The notes under the pieces: generated by a model
What the model saw: the letters and a program-made list of their open reading frames with translations, nothing else
Databases searched by the model: none
What the model was told of the DNA's origin: nothing
NCBI RefSeq assembly: GCF_000717055.1
Contig: NZ_JNXI01000011.1
Location: 167,928-231,927, forward strand
Length of the DNA: 64,000 nt
Source: Streptomyces iakyrus
GTDB lineage: Bacteria > Actinomycetota > Actinomycetes > Streptomycetales > Streptomycetaceae
Direction of reading: 5' to 3'
Program-made: the position numbers and the translations under genes
Part shown: piece by piece, positions 1-10,127 of the stretch
Numbering within the stretch: the stretch's first letter is position 1
How the letters are laid out: each line of letters starts with the position of its first letter

Positions 1-928
1 GGGCGAGCATCGGCTTGAGCATGTTGCCCGCGTCCATGGCTCCTTCGGCGGCGCCCGCGCCGACGACGGTGTGGAGTTCGTCGACGAAGAGCAGGATGTG
101 GCCCTGGGCTGCCTTCACCTCGGACAGCACGGCCTTGAGGCGTTCCTCGAACTCGCCCCGGTACTTGGCTCCGGCGACCAGAGAACCCATGTCGAGTGCG
201 AACACGGTCTTGTCGCGCAGCCCTTCGGGCACGTCACCGCGGACGATGCGCTGGGCGAGCCCCTCGACGATGGCGGTCTTGCCGACGCCGGGGTCGCCGA
301 TGAGGACGGGGTTGTTCTTGGTCTTGCGGCTGAGGATCTGGGTGACACGGCGGATCTCGGCGTCCCGGCCGATGACCGGGTCGAGTTTGCCGTCCCTGGC
401 CTCGGCGACCAGGTCGCGGCCGTACTTCTCCAGGGCCTCGTACGCCACTTCGGGGTTGGCCGACGTCACGCGCTGGTTGCCGCGGATCTGGGTGAGCGCG
501 CTCAGGAACGAGTCCCGGGTGATGCCGTGCTCCTTGAGCAGGCGTCCGGCGGCGGTCGCCGAGCCCTCCTCGGCCAGGGCCAGCAGGAGGTGCTCCACGG
601 AGACGTACTCGTCCTTGAGGCGTTTGGCCTCCCGCTCGGCGGCGTCCAGCAGCCGGGACAGGCGCTGGGTGACGAACACCTGGCCCGGTGCCGCACCCGG
701 GCCGGTCACCTTGGGCCGGCGGGATAGCTCCTCACGCACAGCCGTACCGAGTTCCTCGGGCTTCCTGCCCGCCTGTTGCAGCAGCCGCGGGATCAGGCCG
801 TCCTCCTGGTCGAGGAGCGCGAGCAGCAGATGCTCACCGTCGACCTCGGTCTGTCCCATGCGGACGGCGGCGGTCTGCGCCTCCTGGAGGGCTTCCTGTG
901 ACTTCTGGGTGAGACGGTTCATGTCCAT
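1..928 (-). CDS. clpB: ClpB disaggregase, N-terminal part (cut by window edge)
   Basis: N-terminal 309 residues of a ClpB/Hsp104-type AAA+ disaggregase, which works with DnaK to pull proteins out of aggregates in the cytoplasm. The double Clp_N domain fills about residues 1-150. The first AAA module follows with Walker A GDPGVGKT near 208-215 and a Walker B stretch ending LLFVDELH; the gene leaves the window in AAA1. The start is MDMNRLTQ; a second Met two codons later forms an ATGA overlap with the stop of the cbpM-like gene, so translation is probably coupled. It is last in a minus-strand chaperone operon. Streptomyces usually also has a separate HspR-controlled clpB, so this may be a paralogue (inference). 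Confidence 0.93.
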   Translation of the reverse strand, partial: MDMNRLTQKSQEALQEAQTAAVRMGQTEVDGEHLLLALLDQEDGLIPRLLQQAGRKPEELGTAVREELSRRPKVTGPGAAPGQVFVTQRLSRLLDAAEREAKRLKDEYVSVEHLLLALAEEGSATAAGRLLKEHGITRDSFLSALTQIRGNQRVTSANPEVAYEALEKYGRDLVAEARDGKLDPVIGRDAEIRRVTQILSRKTKNNPVLIGDPGVGKTAIVEGLAQRIVRGDVPEGLRDKTVFALDMGSLVAGAKYRGEFEERLKAVLSEVKAAQGHILLFVDELHTVVGAGAAEGAMDAGNMLKPMLA

Positions 929-1326
929 GGCGGTATGTCACTCCTCGTACCGACGCGGCGCAGTGCGGCTTCGAGCAGGCTGATGCGGTCCAGCAGATCG
1001 AGCACCAGACCGATGGATGCGTAGTTGAGACACAGACCGGAGCGCAGCCTCTGGACGCGGGCGAGAACCGCCGGGGCCGCGGAGTCGAACACCAGGCGCC
1101 CCGCGGCGTCGCGCTCGGCGTCGACCAGGCCGAGGGCGACGAACCGGCGGACCAGGTCGGGGTGCAGGCCCGCGCGGCGGGCCACGGTGTCCAAGGACAG
1201 CCTGGGTACGGGGACGAGCGCGTAGCGCACAGCCGTGGAACCGGTGCTCGTCCGTACGGGACGCCCGCCTGCGTCAGCCTGGGCGGTACGGCCGCCGGTC
1301 GCAGCCCATGAGGGTCGGTCGCTCAT
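919..1326 (-). CDS. CbpM/MerR-like chaperone modulator
   Basis: A 135-residue protein whose C-terminal two thirds look like a MerR-type winged helix followed by a short helical segment ([20 protein letters not shown] near residues 43-62). In CbpA-CbpM pairs this fold binds the J-domain of the DnaJ partner and tempers it; HspR, the actinobacterial heat-shock repressor, has a related fold. The first 40 residues are low-complexity and unlike the rest. Its ATG overlaps the dnaJ stop (ATGA) and its stop overlaps the clpB start, so it is tightly coupled to both. CbpM is favoured over HspR because I see no HAIR-type CTTGAGT inverted repeat near the operon. Confidence 0.7.
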   Translation of the reverse strand: MSDRPSWAATGGRTAQADAGGRPVRTSTGSTAVRYALVPVPRLSLDTVARRAGLHPDLVRRFVALGLVDAERDAAGRLVFDSAAPAVLARVQRLRSGLCLNYASIGLVLDLLDRISLLEAALRRVGTRSDIPPWT

Positions 1327-2282
1327 CGCGTCCTCCTGGGGTCGTACGAAGAGGTGGCGGCGAGCTCTTCGAACAGCTCGCGCTCCCGGTCGCTGAGCTT
1401 GGGCGGCACCATGACGCGGAGTTCGGCGTAGAGGTTGCCGTCGGCACCGCGCGGGTTCGGCATGCCCTCGCCGCGCAGTCGCAGTCGCCGGCCGCTGGAG
1501 GAGCCCGCGGGCACCGTGACCTTGGCCGTGCCGCCGCCCGGGGTGGGCACCGGAACCGTCGCGCCCAGCGCGGCCTCCCAGGGGGTGACCGGAAGCTGTA
1601 CCTGCACGTCCCGGCCGTCCAGCCGGAACTTGGGGTGCGGTTGGATGCGCACCCGCAGATACAGATCTCCCGCGGCGGCGTCACCACTGCCCCGTCCGCC
1701 CTCGCCCGCCAGGCGGATGCGCTGCCCGTCGGTGACACCGGGCGGTACGTCGACCTCGTACCGTCGCGGCTGCCCGGTGGGGCCGGCGAGCGTGACGGTG
1801 CGGCGGCCGCCCCGGTACGCCTCCTCGACGGTGAGGGGCAGTTCGGCCTCCTGGTCCGCTCCGGGAACGCCGCCCGGGGCTGCGCCGGCTCCGAACATGG
1901 AACCGAGCAGGTCCTCGATGTCGATGCCTTCCGCTCCGAAGCCGTCTCCGAAGCCGGTGGAGTACCGGACATGGGGACCGCCCGCACCCGCGGTCCTCCG
2001 GGAGCGGAAGCCGCCGCCGGGACCCGCACCGGCACCGACCCGCTCCTCCCAGTCCTCGGGGACCTTCCGGAAGTCCTCGCCGAAGCGGTCGTAGCGGGCC
2101 CGGGTCTTGGGGTCCGACAGGACGCTGTACGCCTCGTTGAGGTCCTTGAAGCGTTCCTCCGCTCCCGGGTCCTTGTTGACGTCGGGGTGATACGTGCGGG
2201 CGAGTTTGCGATATGCCTGCTGGATCTCGTCCTGGCTCGCGCTCCGTGACACGCCCAGCACCTCGTAGAAGTCCTGTGCCAT
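1323..2282 (-). CDS. dnaJ: DnaJ family co-chaperone, type II (CbpA-like)
   Basis: J-domain co-chaperone of 319 residues that stimulates DnaK ATPase and delivers substrate. The J-domain is at about 1-70 with the HPD motif at 32-34. A G/F-rich linker follows and then the two C-terminal beta-sandwich substrate domains (about 150-310). The cysteine-rich zinc finger CxxCxGxG of type I DnaJ is absent, so this is the CbpA/DnaJ2 class, which fits the CbpM-like gene directly downstream with a 4-nt overlap. It starts 6 nt after the grpE stop. Streptomyces also carries a zinc-finger DnaJ elsewhere, so this is likely part of a secondary Hsp70 system. Confidence 0.9.
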   Translation of the reverse strand: MAQDFYEVLGVSRSASQDEIQQAYRKLARTYHPDVNKDPGAEERFKDLNEAYSVLSDPKTRARYDRFGEDFRKVPEDWEERVGAGAGPGGGFRSRRTAGAGGPHVRYSTGFGDGFGAEGIDIEDLLGSMFGAGAAPGGVPGADQEAELPLTVEEAYRGGRRTVTLAGPTGQPRRYEVDVPPGVTDGQRIRLAGEGGRGSGDAAAGDLYLRVRIQPHPKFRLDGRDVQVQLPVTPWEAALGATVPVPTPGGGTAKVTVPAGSSSGRRLRLRGEGMPNPRGADGNLYAELRVMVPPKLSDRERELFEELAATSSYDPRRTR

Positions 2283-2288
2283 GACCGG

Positions 2289-2906
2289 TCACTCCCGCTT
2301 CGCGACAGTCACGGCGGCGGGCCTGAGCTGCCGTTCGCCGTCCCCGTAGCCCGGCCGCAGCACCTCGATGACCGTGCCCGGTGGGGCGTCGGGGTCCTGG
2401 ACCACGCCGACCACCTCGTGCCGGGCCGGGTCGAAGGCGACGCCGGTCTCCGCGTGCCGCGGGTAGCCGAGCAGTTCGAGGACGTTCACCCCCTGGTCGC
2501 GGACCGCCCGGACGCCCTCCACGATCGCGCCCGGGTCGGATCCCGCATGAGTCAGGGCGAGTTCGAGGTTGTCCAGGACGGGCAGGAAGGCGGCGGCCGT
2601 ACGGGACCGCTCGGCCGTCCGCTCCCGCTCCAGGTCCCTGGTGTGGCGCTTGCGGAGATTGTCGAGGTCGGCGAGCGCGCGCCGCCAGCGGTCCTCCAGT
2701 TCCTTGAGTTCGGCCGTGTGCTGGTCCTCGGACGGCGCGGGGCCACCGGCCGCGTCGGGGCCGGGTGCCTCGCCTGTGTCGGACCCCGGCCCGTCCGGCG
2801 GGCTCGCGGGCGGAAGATCACCTCGGGGAGGGCGTACGGCGCCCTCCACAGCCGGGTCGGCCGGGTCCGGCACGGCCGGGTCGGATTCCCTGGGGTGGAT
2901 CGGCAT
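2289..2906 (-). CDS. grpE: GrpE nucleotide exchange factor
   Basis: A 205-residue GrpE that releases ADP from DnaK. The first ~65 residues are proline- and acid-rich and disordered. The long dimerisation helix begins at ELKELEDRWRRALADLDNLRKRH, and the beta-wing domain ends with VEVLRPGYGDGERQLRPAAVTVAK, typical of the family. It lies 9 nt after dnaK and 6 nt before dnaJ, so it is a middle gene of the chaperone operon. The downstream RBS and start choice are not critical; the Met at 2906 is the only start giving the full helix with a normal disordered leader. Confidence 0.92.
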   Translation of the reverse strand: MPIHPRESDPAVPDPADPAVEGAVRPPRGDLPPASPPDGPGSDTGEAPGPDAAGGPAPSEDQHTAELKELEDRWRRALADLDNLRKRHTRDLERERTAERSRTAAAFLPVLDNLELALTHAGSDPGAIVEGVRAVRDQGVNVLELLGYPRHAETGVAFDPARHEVVGVVQDPDAPPGTVIEVLRPGYGDGERQLRPAAVTVAKRE

Positions 2907-2915
2907 GGCGGTTCC

Positions 2916-4823
<1,908 letters not shown>

Positions 4824-4858
4824 GAGGAGCTCCTCCCGGTGCGGCGGCATACGCCGCA
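4824..4858 (-). promoter_or_regulatory. dnaK 5' leader with SD-overlapping palindrome and stem-loop
   Basis: On the dnaK mRNA, the inverted repeat TGCGGCG-5 nt-CGCCGCA (4840-4858) is followed by GAGGAGCTCCTC (4824-4835), which includes part of the SD and touches the ATG. The second could fold as GAGG/CCUC with an AGCU loop and hide the ribosome site at low temperature. The first could also be a weak terminator of the upstream stress gene. Folding is inferred from base complementarity only. Confidence 0.35.
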
Positions 4859-4875
4859 GCTGCGGATCCGATCGT

Positions 4876-5364
4876 TCATGTATGGGCGGGACGTCCGCCT
4901 GCGCCGGTGGTGTGCAGCCCGCCGAGCAGCCGTATGGCCTCATCGGCGACCGCTTCGTCCACGACGACGTCGTACCGGCTGGGCTCCATCGAGCGGACCG
5001 AGGCGAAGTCCCGGCGGCCGCCCTGCAGGGCGTACAGCAGCAGGCCGAACAGCGCGCCCACGATCGCCCCGAAAATCAGGCCGTAGAGGGCAACGAGCAG
5101 GGCCGAGACGATGGGGTCCACCCAGTCGAGCAAGCCGAAGAGCCAGCCGATCAGCGCACCGGGAAGGGCTCCGCTCGCCGCTCCGTGCAGGGCGGCCCGG
5201 CCGTAGTCCATACGTCCGACGACCTGCTCGACGAGGCGGACGTCCTGGCCGATGATGGCCACCCTCTCCACGGGAAACCCCTGGTCCGAGAGGTGATCGA
5301 CGGCGCGTTCGGCTTCCTGGTACGTCTGGTACGTGGCAACGGGCATACGAGGCTGTTCGGTCAT
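4876..5364 (-). CDS. General stress protein, YflT/GSP17M-like
   Basis: A 162-residue protein starting [22 protein letters not shown]; an ATG 9 codons upstream is less likely. It has the YflT/general stress protein 17M layout: an N-terminal alpha/beta domain (residues ~5-45, [16 protein letters not shown]), a glycine/alanine-rich hydrophobic stretch (~55-110, with [11 protein letters not shown] and [15 protein letters not shown]) and a C-terminal beta-alpha unit ([19 protein letters not shown]). The hydrophobic part could insert in or associate with the membrane. The biochemical role of this family is unknown; it is known from heat- and stress-induced gene sets. Its place directly upstream of dnaK supports a stress role. 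Confidence 0.75.
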   Translation of the reverse strand: MTEQPRMPVATYQTYQEAERAVDHLSDQGFPVERVAIIGQDVRLVEQVVGRMDYGRAALHGAASGALPGALIGWLFGLLDWVDPIVSALLVALYGLIFGAIVGALFGLLLYALQGGRRDFASVRSMEPSRYDVVVDEAVADEAIRLLGGLHTTGAGGRPAHT

Positions 5365-5581
5365 CGCCCAGTCCTTCCTGCCGGTACGCACGGCGCCCCC
5401 GGCACGCCCCAGATTCGCGAACCGAGGAGCTCTACGCCTGCGTCCGGCAGGTCAAAGAACGACGGAGCCCGTCCCCCCGCGAGCACGAGGCGAAAACTCC
5501 GAAGACCTGGGGTGAGCCGGTCGCAGCGGGGTACGCGAAGGCCGCCCGCCTCTCTGAGGGCTCGGGAAAGGGAGTGATCCC

Positions 5582-7360
5582 ATGGTCGCCCGCTGGGCCC
5601 GGAACATGCGCCGAGGCCGTCCCGTCCAGGAAGGCAGCCTTCCACGGCGCCGTCCCGGGCGGCACCCGACGGTCTTGTGGAGAAGGTCCCGCCCGCACCT
5701 TCCCAGCCCGGCCGACCCTCCCCACGAACTGCTGGCAATCTCCCGCCTCCTGTTCGACAGCCGGAACGAAGGCGAGATCCTGCGCCTGGCCATGGACCAC
5801 GTGTCAGCTGTCGGCCCGTACCGAGCCGAGGCCGGATACCTCAGGATGCAAGGCCGGCTGGTCCCCAGCCCGCAGGGCAGGCCGGCCCCTGCTTCAGCCG
5901 TCGACCGGACGGTGCGAGAGCTGACGGGGCGGGACGGCCCCGTGGCCGTGCCCGGCCGCTCACGGGGCCGGGCCCTGGCCCTGCACGGCCCCGTGGGACT
6001 GCACGGCTACCTCGTGGTGACGTCTCGCTTCCGGCCCACTCATGCCCAGCAATTCCTGCTCGCAGTGCTGGTACGCCTCACCGCCGCGGCCCTGTCGGTC
6101 GCCGTCGCGCAGCGCCACCAGCAGGAAGAGGCGCTGGAGCAGCACCGCCTGCGACGAGAGCGAGCAACCCTCCAGCACCAGCTGATCTCCCTCGTGGTCA
6201 AGACGGGATATCAGCGGGCCGTGCACGAGGCCCTCGCCGAGGTCGCGGCTTCGGGCGGCGGCGAAGAGGCCATCACCGGTGCACTTCATGAGCTCACCGG
6301 ATTTCCGGTGCTGGCGGAGGACCGCTTCGGCCGACTGCGGTCCTGGTCGGGTCCCGGTCGTCCCGACCCCTATCCGGAACCGGACCCCGCACGCCGTGAG
6401 GAGCTGCTCCACGAGGTCGCCCGGAGTGGCGGACCTGTACGCATCAAGGACCGGCTGATCTCCCTCGTACGCCCTCGCGGTGAGGTCCTCGGAGTCCTGG
6501 CCGTGGTCGATCCTTCGGACGACGCCGACGAATACACCGTGTTCGCGCTGGAGCACGCCGCCACGTCGCTCGCCCTGGAACTGTCGCACCTGCGTCATCT
6601 GGCGGAGGCCGAGCTGCGACTGCGCCGCGAACTGGTCGACGATCTCCTGGGGGGCACGGACGAGGCGAGCGCCTACGCCCGCTCCGAGGCGTTCGGACAC
6701 GACCTGCACCGCATCCAGTACGTGGTCGTCGTGCAGTGGAGGAACCGGGTCCCGGACGACGCTTTCGCGCGGACGGTGGGCCGGGCAGCTTCGGCCGTGG
6801 GCATGCCGTCGCTGGTGACCAGGCGTTCCGACCACGTGGTCCTGATCGCCGAGGGCAGCCCCCACGACCACGCCTTGTACGAGACGCTCGCCCGTGAGAC
6901 CGGAACGCGGGACGGGACGATCGGGGTGAGCGCCCGCTGCGACACCCCGGGCGGTATCCCCGGCCGTTACCAGGAAGCACTGCGCGCCCTGGAGATACGC
7001 CGCCAGTCACGAAGCCGATACGGCACGACATACTTCGATGACCTGGGGCTCTACCGCATCCTGGGGCCTGGAAACGAATACCGGGAGCTGGAGGCGTTCG
7101 TTCGAGAATGGCTCGGAACCCTCGTCGACTATGACGGCCAACACCGTATGGCTCTCGTGGAGACCCTGTCCCGGTACTTCGACTGCGGCGGCAACTACGC
7201 CGAGACCGCCGAATCCCTCGCGATCCACCGCAGCACGCTGCGCTACCGGCTCCAGCGCATCCGTGAGATCAGCGGCCGTGACCTCACGGACGTGGAGGAC
7301 CGCCTCAACCTGCAAGTCGCGACCCGGGTGTGGAAGATCATGCTGGGCGGACCCGGTTGA
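5582..7360 (+). CDS. PucR/CdaR-type transcriptional regulator with GAF-like sensor
   Basis: A 592-residue regulator. The middle region (about 45-330) reads as a GAF-like sensor flanked by coiled helices (RHQQEEALEQHRLRRERATLQHQ). The C-terminal PucR helix-turn-helix is clear: YFDCGGNYAETAESLAIHRS then TLRYRLQRIREISG, about residues 535-575. Such proteins are usually activators of purine, sugar-diacid or amino-acid catabolism genes; the ligand cannot be told here. The start has GGGAGTGATCCC just before the ATG. It is transcribed divergently from the stress operon and convergent with the acyl-CoA dehydrogenase. The first 40 residues are basic and probably disordered, so a later start is possible. 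Confidence 0.8.
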   Translation: MVARWARNMRRGRPVQEGSLPRRRPGRHPTVLWRRSRPHLPSPADPPHELLAISRLLFDSRNEGEILRLAMDHVSAVGPYRAEAGYLRMQGRLVPSPQGRPAPASAVDRTVRELTGRDGPVAVPGRSRGRALALHGPVGLHGYLVVTSRFRPTHAQQFLLAVLVRLTAAALSVAVAQRHQQEEALEQHRLRRERATLQHQLISLVVKTGYQRAVHEALAEVAASGGGEEAITGALHELTGFPVLAEDRFGRLRSWSGPGRPDPYPEPDPARREELLHEVARSGGPVRIKDRLISLVRPRGEVLGVLAVVDPSDDADEYTVFALEHAATSLALELSHLRHLAEAELRLRRELVDDLLGGTDEASAYARSEAFGHDLHRIQYVVVVQWRNRVPDDAFARTVGRAASAVGMPSLVTRRSDHVVLIAEGSPHDHALYETLARETGTRDGTIGVSARCDTPGGIPGRYQEALRALEIRRQSRSRYGTTYFDDLGLYRILGPGNEYRELEAFVREWLGTLVDYDGQHRMALVETLSRYFDCGGNYAETAESLAIHRSTLRYRLQRIREISGRDLTDVEDRLNLQVATRVWKIMLGGPG

Positions 7361-7427
7361 GGTATTCACTCAGATGCGCAGACGAGCCTCGCCCGGCAGC
7401 AGCTGACACCTCTGAAAACACACCCCG

Positions 7428-8606
7428 TCAGCGTCGCACCCTCGGCATCCCCAGCCCGATCCACGAGATGATCTCCCGCTGGATCTCGTTGTTGCCGCCG
7501 CCGAAGGTGAAGATGACCGCCGAGCGGTAGCCGCGTTCCAGTTCGCCGTGCAGGACCGCGCCGGCCGAGCCCTCCTTCAGGGCGCCGGGGGCCGCGACGA
7601 TCTCCATCAGCCAGGCGTAGGCGTCGCGTCGGGCCTCGGAGCCGTAGACCTTGACGGCCGAGGCGTCCTGCGGGGTGAGGGTGCCGTCCTGGACTGCGCC
7701 GACCATCTGCCGGTTGAGCAGTTTCAGCGCGTCCAGCCGGGTGTGGGTGCGGGCCAGGAGGCGGCGCACCCAGGGCAGGTCGGCGACGCGGCGGCCGTCG
7801 GCGAGTTTGGTCTCCATCGCCCAGCGCTGCACGTCGTGCAGGGCCCGGATCGCCATGGTGCCGTGGGCGGCCAGGGTCACCCGCTCGTGGTTGAGCTGGT
7901 TGGTGATCAGCCGCCAGCCCTGGTTCTCGGCGCCGACCCGGCGCGAGACGGGGACGCGGACGTTCTCGTAGTAGCTGGCGGTGGTGTCGTGCGAGGCGAG
8001 GGTGTTGATCAGGGTGCAGGAGTAGCCGGGGTCGGTGGTCGGCACCAGCAGCATGGTGATGCCCTTGTGCGGCGGGGCGTCGGGGTCGGTGCGCACGGCC
8101 AGCCAGACCCAGTCGGCCGTGTCGCCGTTGGTCGTCCAGATCTTCTGGCCGTTGACGACGTACTCGTCGCCCTCCCGTACCGCCCGGGTGCGCAGGGACG
8201 CGAGGTCGGTGCCCGCGCCCGGCTCGCTGTAGCCGATGGCGAAGTCGATCTCACCGGAGAGGATCTTCGGCAGGAAGTACGCCTTCTGCTCGTCGGTGCC
8301 GTACTGCATGATCGTCGGGCCGACGGTGTTCAGTGCCATGAGCGGCAGCGGGACGCCGGCCTGGGCGGCCTCATCGAAGAAGATGAACTGCTCCATGGCC
8401 GTCAGGCCGCGCCCGCCGTACTCCTTCGGCCAGCCCACGCCGAGCCAGCCGTCCGTGCCGAGCCGCCGGATGGTCTGACGGTAGAACCGCTTCTGTGCGG
8501 CCGGGTCGCCGTGCCGGGCGTACAGGTGGTCCGGGACCAGCTCGGCGAAGTAGGACCGCAGTTCGGTGCGCAGCCGCTGCTGCTCGGGCGTGTATTCGAG
8601 GTGCAC
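7428..8606 (-). CDS. Acyl-CoA dehydrogenase family protein
   Basis: A 392-residue FAD-dependent acyl-CoA dehydrogenase, catalysing alpha,beta-dehydrogenation of an acyl-CoA. GTG at 8606 (VHLEYTPEQQRLR) is chosen because GGAGG sits 5-6 nt upstream; an upstream ATG gives 13 unrelated residues. The FAD signature GYSEPGAGTDLASLRTRA is present, then the middle beta domain (GQKIWTTNGDTADW) and the C-terminal helical bundle ending FGGGNNEIQREIISWIGLGMPR. This resembles the FadE enzymes of steroid side-chain degradation more than short-chain enzymes (inference). A KstR-type operator lies 44 nt upstream of the start. No electron-transfer partner is adjacent. Confidence 0.88.
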   Translation of the reverse strand: MHLEYTPEQQRLRTELRSYFAELVPDHLYARHGDPAAQKRFYRQTIRRLGTDGWLGVGWPKEYGGRGLTAMEQFIFFDEAAQAGVPLPLMALNTVGPTIMQYGTDEQKAYFLPKILSGEIDFAIGYSEPGAGTDLASLRTRAVREGDEYVVNGQKIWTTNGDTADWVWLAVRTDPDAPPHKGITMLLVPTTDPGYSCTLINTLASHDTTASYYENVRVPVSRRVGAENQGWRLITNQLNHERVTLAAHGTMAIRALHDVQRWAMETKLADGRRVADLPWVRRLLARTHTRLDALKLLNRQMVGAVQDGTLTPQDASAVKVYGSEARRDAYAWLMEIVAAPGALKEGSAGAVLHGELERGYRSAVIFTFGGGNNEIQREIISWIGLGMPRVRR

Positions 8607-8649
8607 GGCGCCTCCAGGCTCCCAAGGCCGGTCCTGTCGGCGCACACCG

Positions 8650-8663
8650 TAGAACGTGTTCCA
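8650..8663. promoter_or_regulatory. KstR-like operator
   Basis: TAGAACGTGTTCCA fits the published KstR consensus TNNAACNNGTTNNA at every fixed position and lies just upstream of the acyl-CoA dehydrogenase. KstR is the TetR-family repressor of steroid catabolism in actinobacteria. Match seen in sequence; regulation inferred. Confidence 0.55.
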
Positions 8664-8702
8664 GAAATAGGGAATGGCGTCGGTCAGACGGAATGGTGTC
8701 GG

Positions 8703-9077
8703 TCAGTTCAGCATGGCGAGGAAGTCCGTGCACGCCCGCGCGCAAGCACGGCATGCCGCCGCCGAGTCCTCCGCTCCTGGTTGCCGGTCGAAGACGTGGG
8801 CGGCCTCCAGGCACACGGTCCGGCACCATTCCACCTGGACCCGGATCGTGCTCTCGTCCACCTGGTTCTGCTCGGACAGCACACGGCAGGTCGCGTCACA
8901 GACCTCCGCGCACATGATGCCCTTGCGCCGTACGAGTTCCTGGTTCTCGGTGCCGTCGGGATCCACGAGGCTTGCGCGCAGCGCGCACGCCCGCGCGCAC
9001 TCGGTGCACGCCTGCGCACACGCGAAACGGTCCTCCAGGAACCGGAACAGCTCCTGCTGGGATGTCGTCGAAGTCAC
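8703..9077 (-). CDS. Four-helix bundle copper-binding protein (Csp/DUF326-like)
   Basis: A 124-residue protein with twelve cysteines (20, 24, 27, 31, 56, 60, 64, 85, 89, 109, 112, 116), spaced so that they line the core of a four-helix bundle (CAQACTECARAC, CAEVCDATC, CRTVC, CRACARAC). This is the pattern of the Csp copper-storage proteins and of DUF326, often mislabelled ferredoxin. Proteins of this type store Cu(I) in the bundle. No signal peptide is seen, so a cytosolic Csp3-like form is likely. GTG at 9077 is the best start, although the SD is weak; the frame is open far upstream. It is a single gene, divergent from 9207. Confidence 0.8.
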   Translation of the reverse strand: MTSTTSQQELFRFLEDRFACAQACTECARACALRASLVDPDGTENQELVRRKGIMCAEVCDATCRVLSEQNQVDESTIRVQVEWCRTVCLEAAHVFDRQPGAEDSAAACRACARACTDFLAMLN

Positions 9078-9172
9078 ACCGCGCGGGTAGCCCCTCTCGA
9101 CGTCGGTCAAACCGGTGTTCGCAGCGGAGAACCGTCCGGGACCGACCCTCCCTCCGCCGGTCGAGGGGACCG

Positions 9173-9197
9173 GGTTCACGGTGCGGGCCGGGGGTAC
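9173..9197 (+). promoter_or_regulatory. Possible SigB/SigH-type promoter
   Basis: GGTT, 15 nt, GGGTAC agrees with the Streptomyces stress-sigma consensus GNNT-N14-16-GGGTAC. Transcription would begin about 3-5 nt before the ATG at 9207, giving a nearly leaderless message. Short motif, so chance cannot be excluded. Confidence 0.35.
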
Positions 9198-9206
9198 CCG
9201 CATGCC

Positions 9207-9566
9207 ATGAATAGCGCGTGGATGGAGATGGCCGCGGGCGGCGACGCCCCCGGCTTCGGGTTGGCCGTGACCGGTCTGGTGGTCGTGGCCCTGCTGCTGG
9301 GCGCCGTCATCGTGGGCCTGCGGCACAAGCGCCGGCGCCCGCCGCGGCCCGACGAGCAGCCCAGGGTCCCCGAGGGCGGCCCGGTCCGCGAAACGCTGGA
9401 GCGCCGCGAGCCCGACGAGATGCCGAGAAGCGAGGAGCGTCTGACGCCGCACGAGCTGAAGACCCACGGCAACCAGAGCGACCGGACCAGCGGCTCGCAG
9501 ACGCGCCCGCGCTGGAACGAGGGCAGCAGCGGCGGCTTCGGCAGCGGCGGCCCGGGAGCCCGCTGA
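9207..9566 (+). CDS. DUF6479 family membrane protein
   Basis: A small protein of 119 residues with one transmembrane helix near residues 14-36 (GLAVTGLVVVALLLGAVIVG), then a basic and proline-rich segment and a conserved tail with LTPHELKTHGNQ and WNEGSSGGFGSGG. This is the Streptomyces DUF6479 family; function is unknown. The N-terminus outside and the polar tail inside are predicted by the RHKRRR stop-transfer. ATG 9207 is used; another Met follows at 9222. A SigB-like promoter overlaps the upstream region, which would make it a stress gene. Confidence 0.75.
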   Translation: MNSAWMEMAAGGDAPGFGLAVTGLVVVALLLGAVIVGLRHKRRRPPRPDEQPRVPEGGPVRETLERREPDEMPRSEERLTPHELKTHGNQSDRTSGSQTRPRWNEGSSGGFGSGGPGAR

Positions 9567-9611
9567 ACCCGCCGGCTCGCACAGTACGTCGTACTCAGGG
9601 CAGTGAGAACC

Positions 9612-9965
9612 ATGGCCGATCCCGCCCGCAGCACCCTGCCACTGCCCGACTACGACCACCTGCCGATCGGCGGCCTGGAGAGCCGTGTGCGGTCGCTGTC
9701 CGCGGACGAGGTCGAGCAACTGTTCGCCTACGAGCGGTCGCACGCCGACCGGCTGCCGGTGACCCGGCTGCTGGACTCCCGGCTGGACCAGTTGCACGGG
9801 GGCGCCGAGCCGACGTCCGGCGACCCGAACGCCCTGCGCCCCGAAGCGGGGCCGGGCGGCCGAGGAGGTTCCCAGGTGTCCCCGGCGACCTCGCCGCAGC
9901 CGCACAGCCCGCCGCCGCACGGCACACCGGACCAGCCGGCCCAGCCGAAGGGCGACCGCACGTAG
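9612..9965 (+). CDS. Conserved actinobacterial hypothetical protein
   Basis: A protein of 117 residues. The N-terminal part (LPLPDYDHLPIGGLESRVRSLSADEVEQLFAYERSHADRLPV, given here as two blocks around residues 9-50) forms a short helical domain found in many actinobacterial proteins, ending in the RLPV motif. The rest is proline/glycine-rich and probably disordered. Function unknown. The upstream GTG at 9603 is an alternative start. It lies 46 nt after the DUF6479 gene on the same strand, so the two may be co-transcribed; a strong terminator follows. Confidence 0.6.
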   Translation: MADPARSTLPLPDYDHLPIGGLESRVRSLSADEVEQLFAYERSHADRLPVTRLLDSRLDQLHGGAEPTSGDPNALRPEAGPGGRGGSQVSPATSPQPHSPPPHGTPDQPAQPKGDRT

Positions 9966-9982
9966 GAAGCCGCCCTGCTCAG

Positions 9983-10013
9983 AAAGGGCCCGTGCCTGTG
10001 CACGGGCCCTTTT
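9983..10013 (+). terminator. Rho-independent terminator
   Basis: A perfect 13-bp stem (AAAGGGCCCGTGC and its complement, loop CTGT) followed by T residues, 18 nt after the stop at 9965. It separates the small-gene pair from the sigma-factor operon. Confidence 0.9.
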
Positions 10014-10127
10014 CCCTGCCCTGCTCCAGGCGGAGTGAGGTGGATCACAGGTTTAGGGTGCAGCGTGGGGCGGGGTCCAGCGTCTTTCGAGAGGTGTAGG
10101 GGGCCACTGAGACGCAGGACGGTGAGG

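Noticed and set aside
4824..4943. A 40-residue N-terminal extension of DnaK.
   Set aside because: [14 protein letters not shown] is the universal Hsp70 start and has its own SD; the extension overlaps the stress-protein gene.
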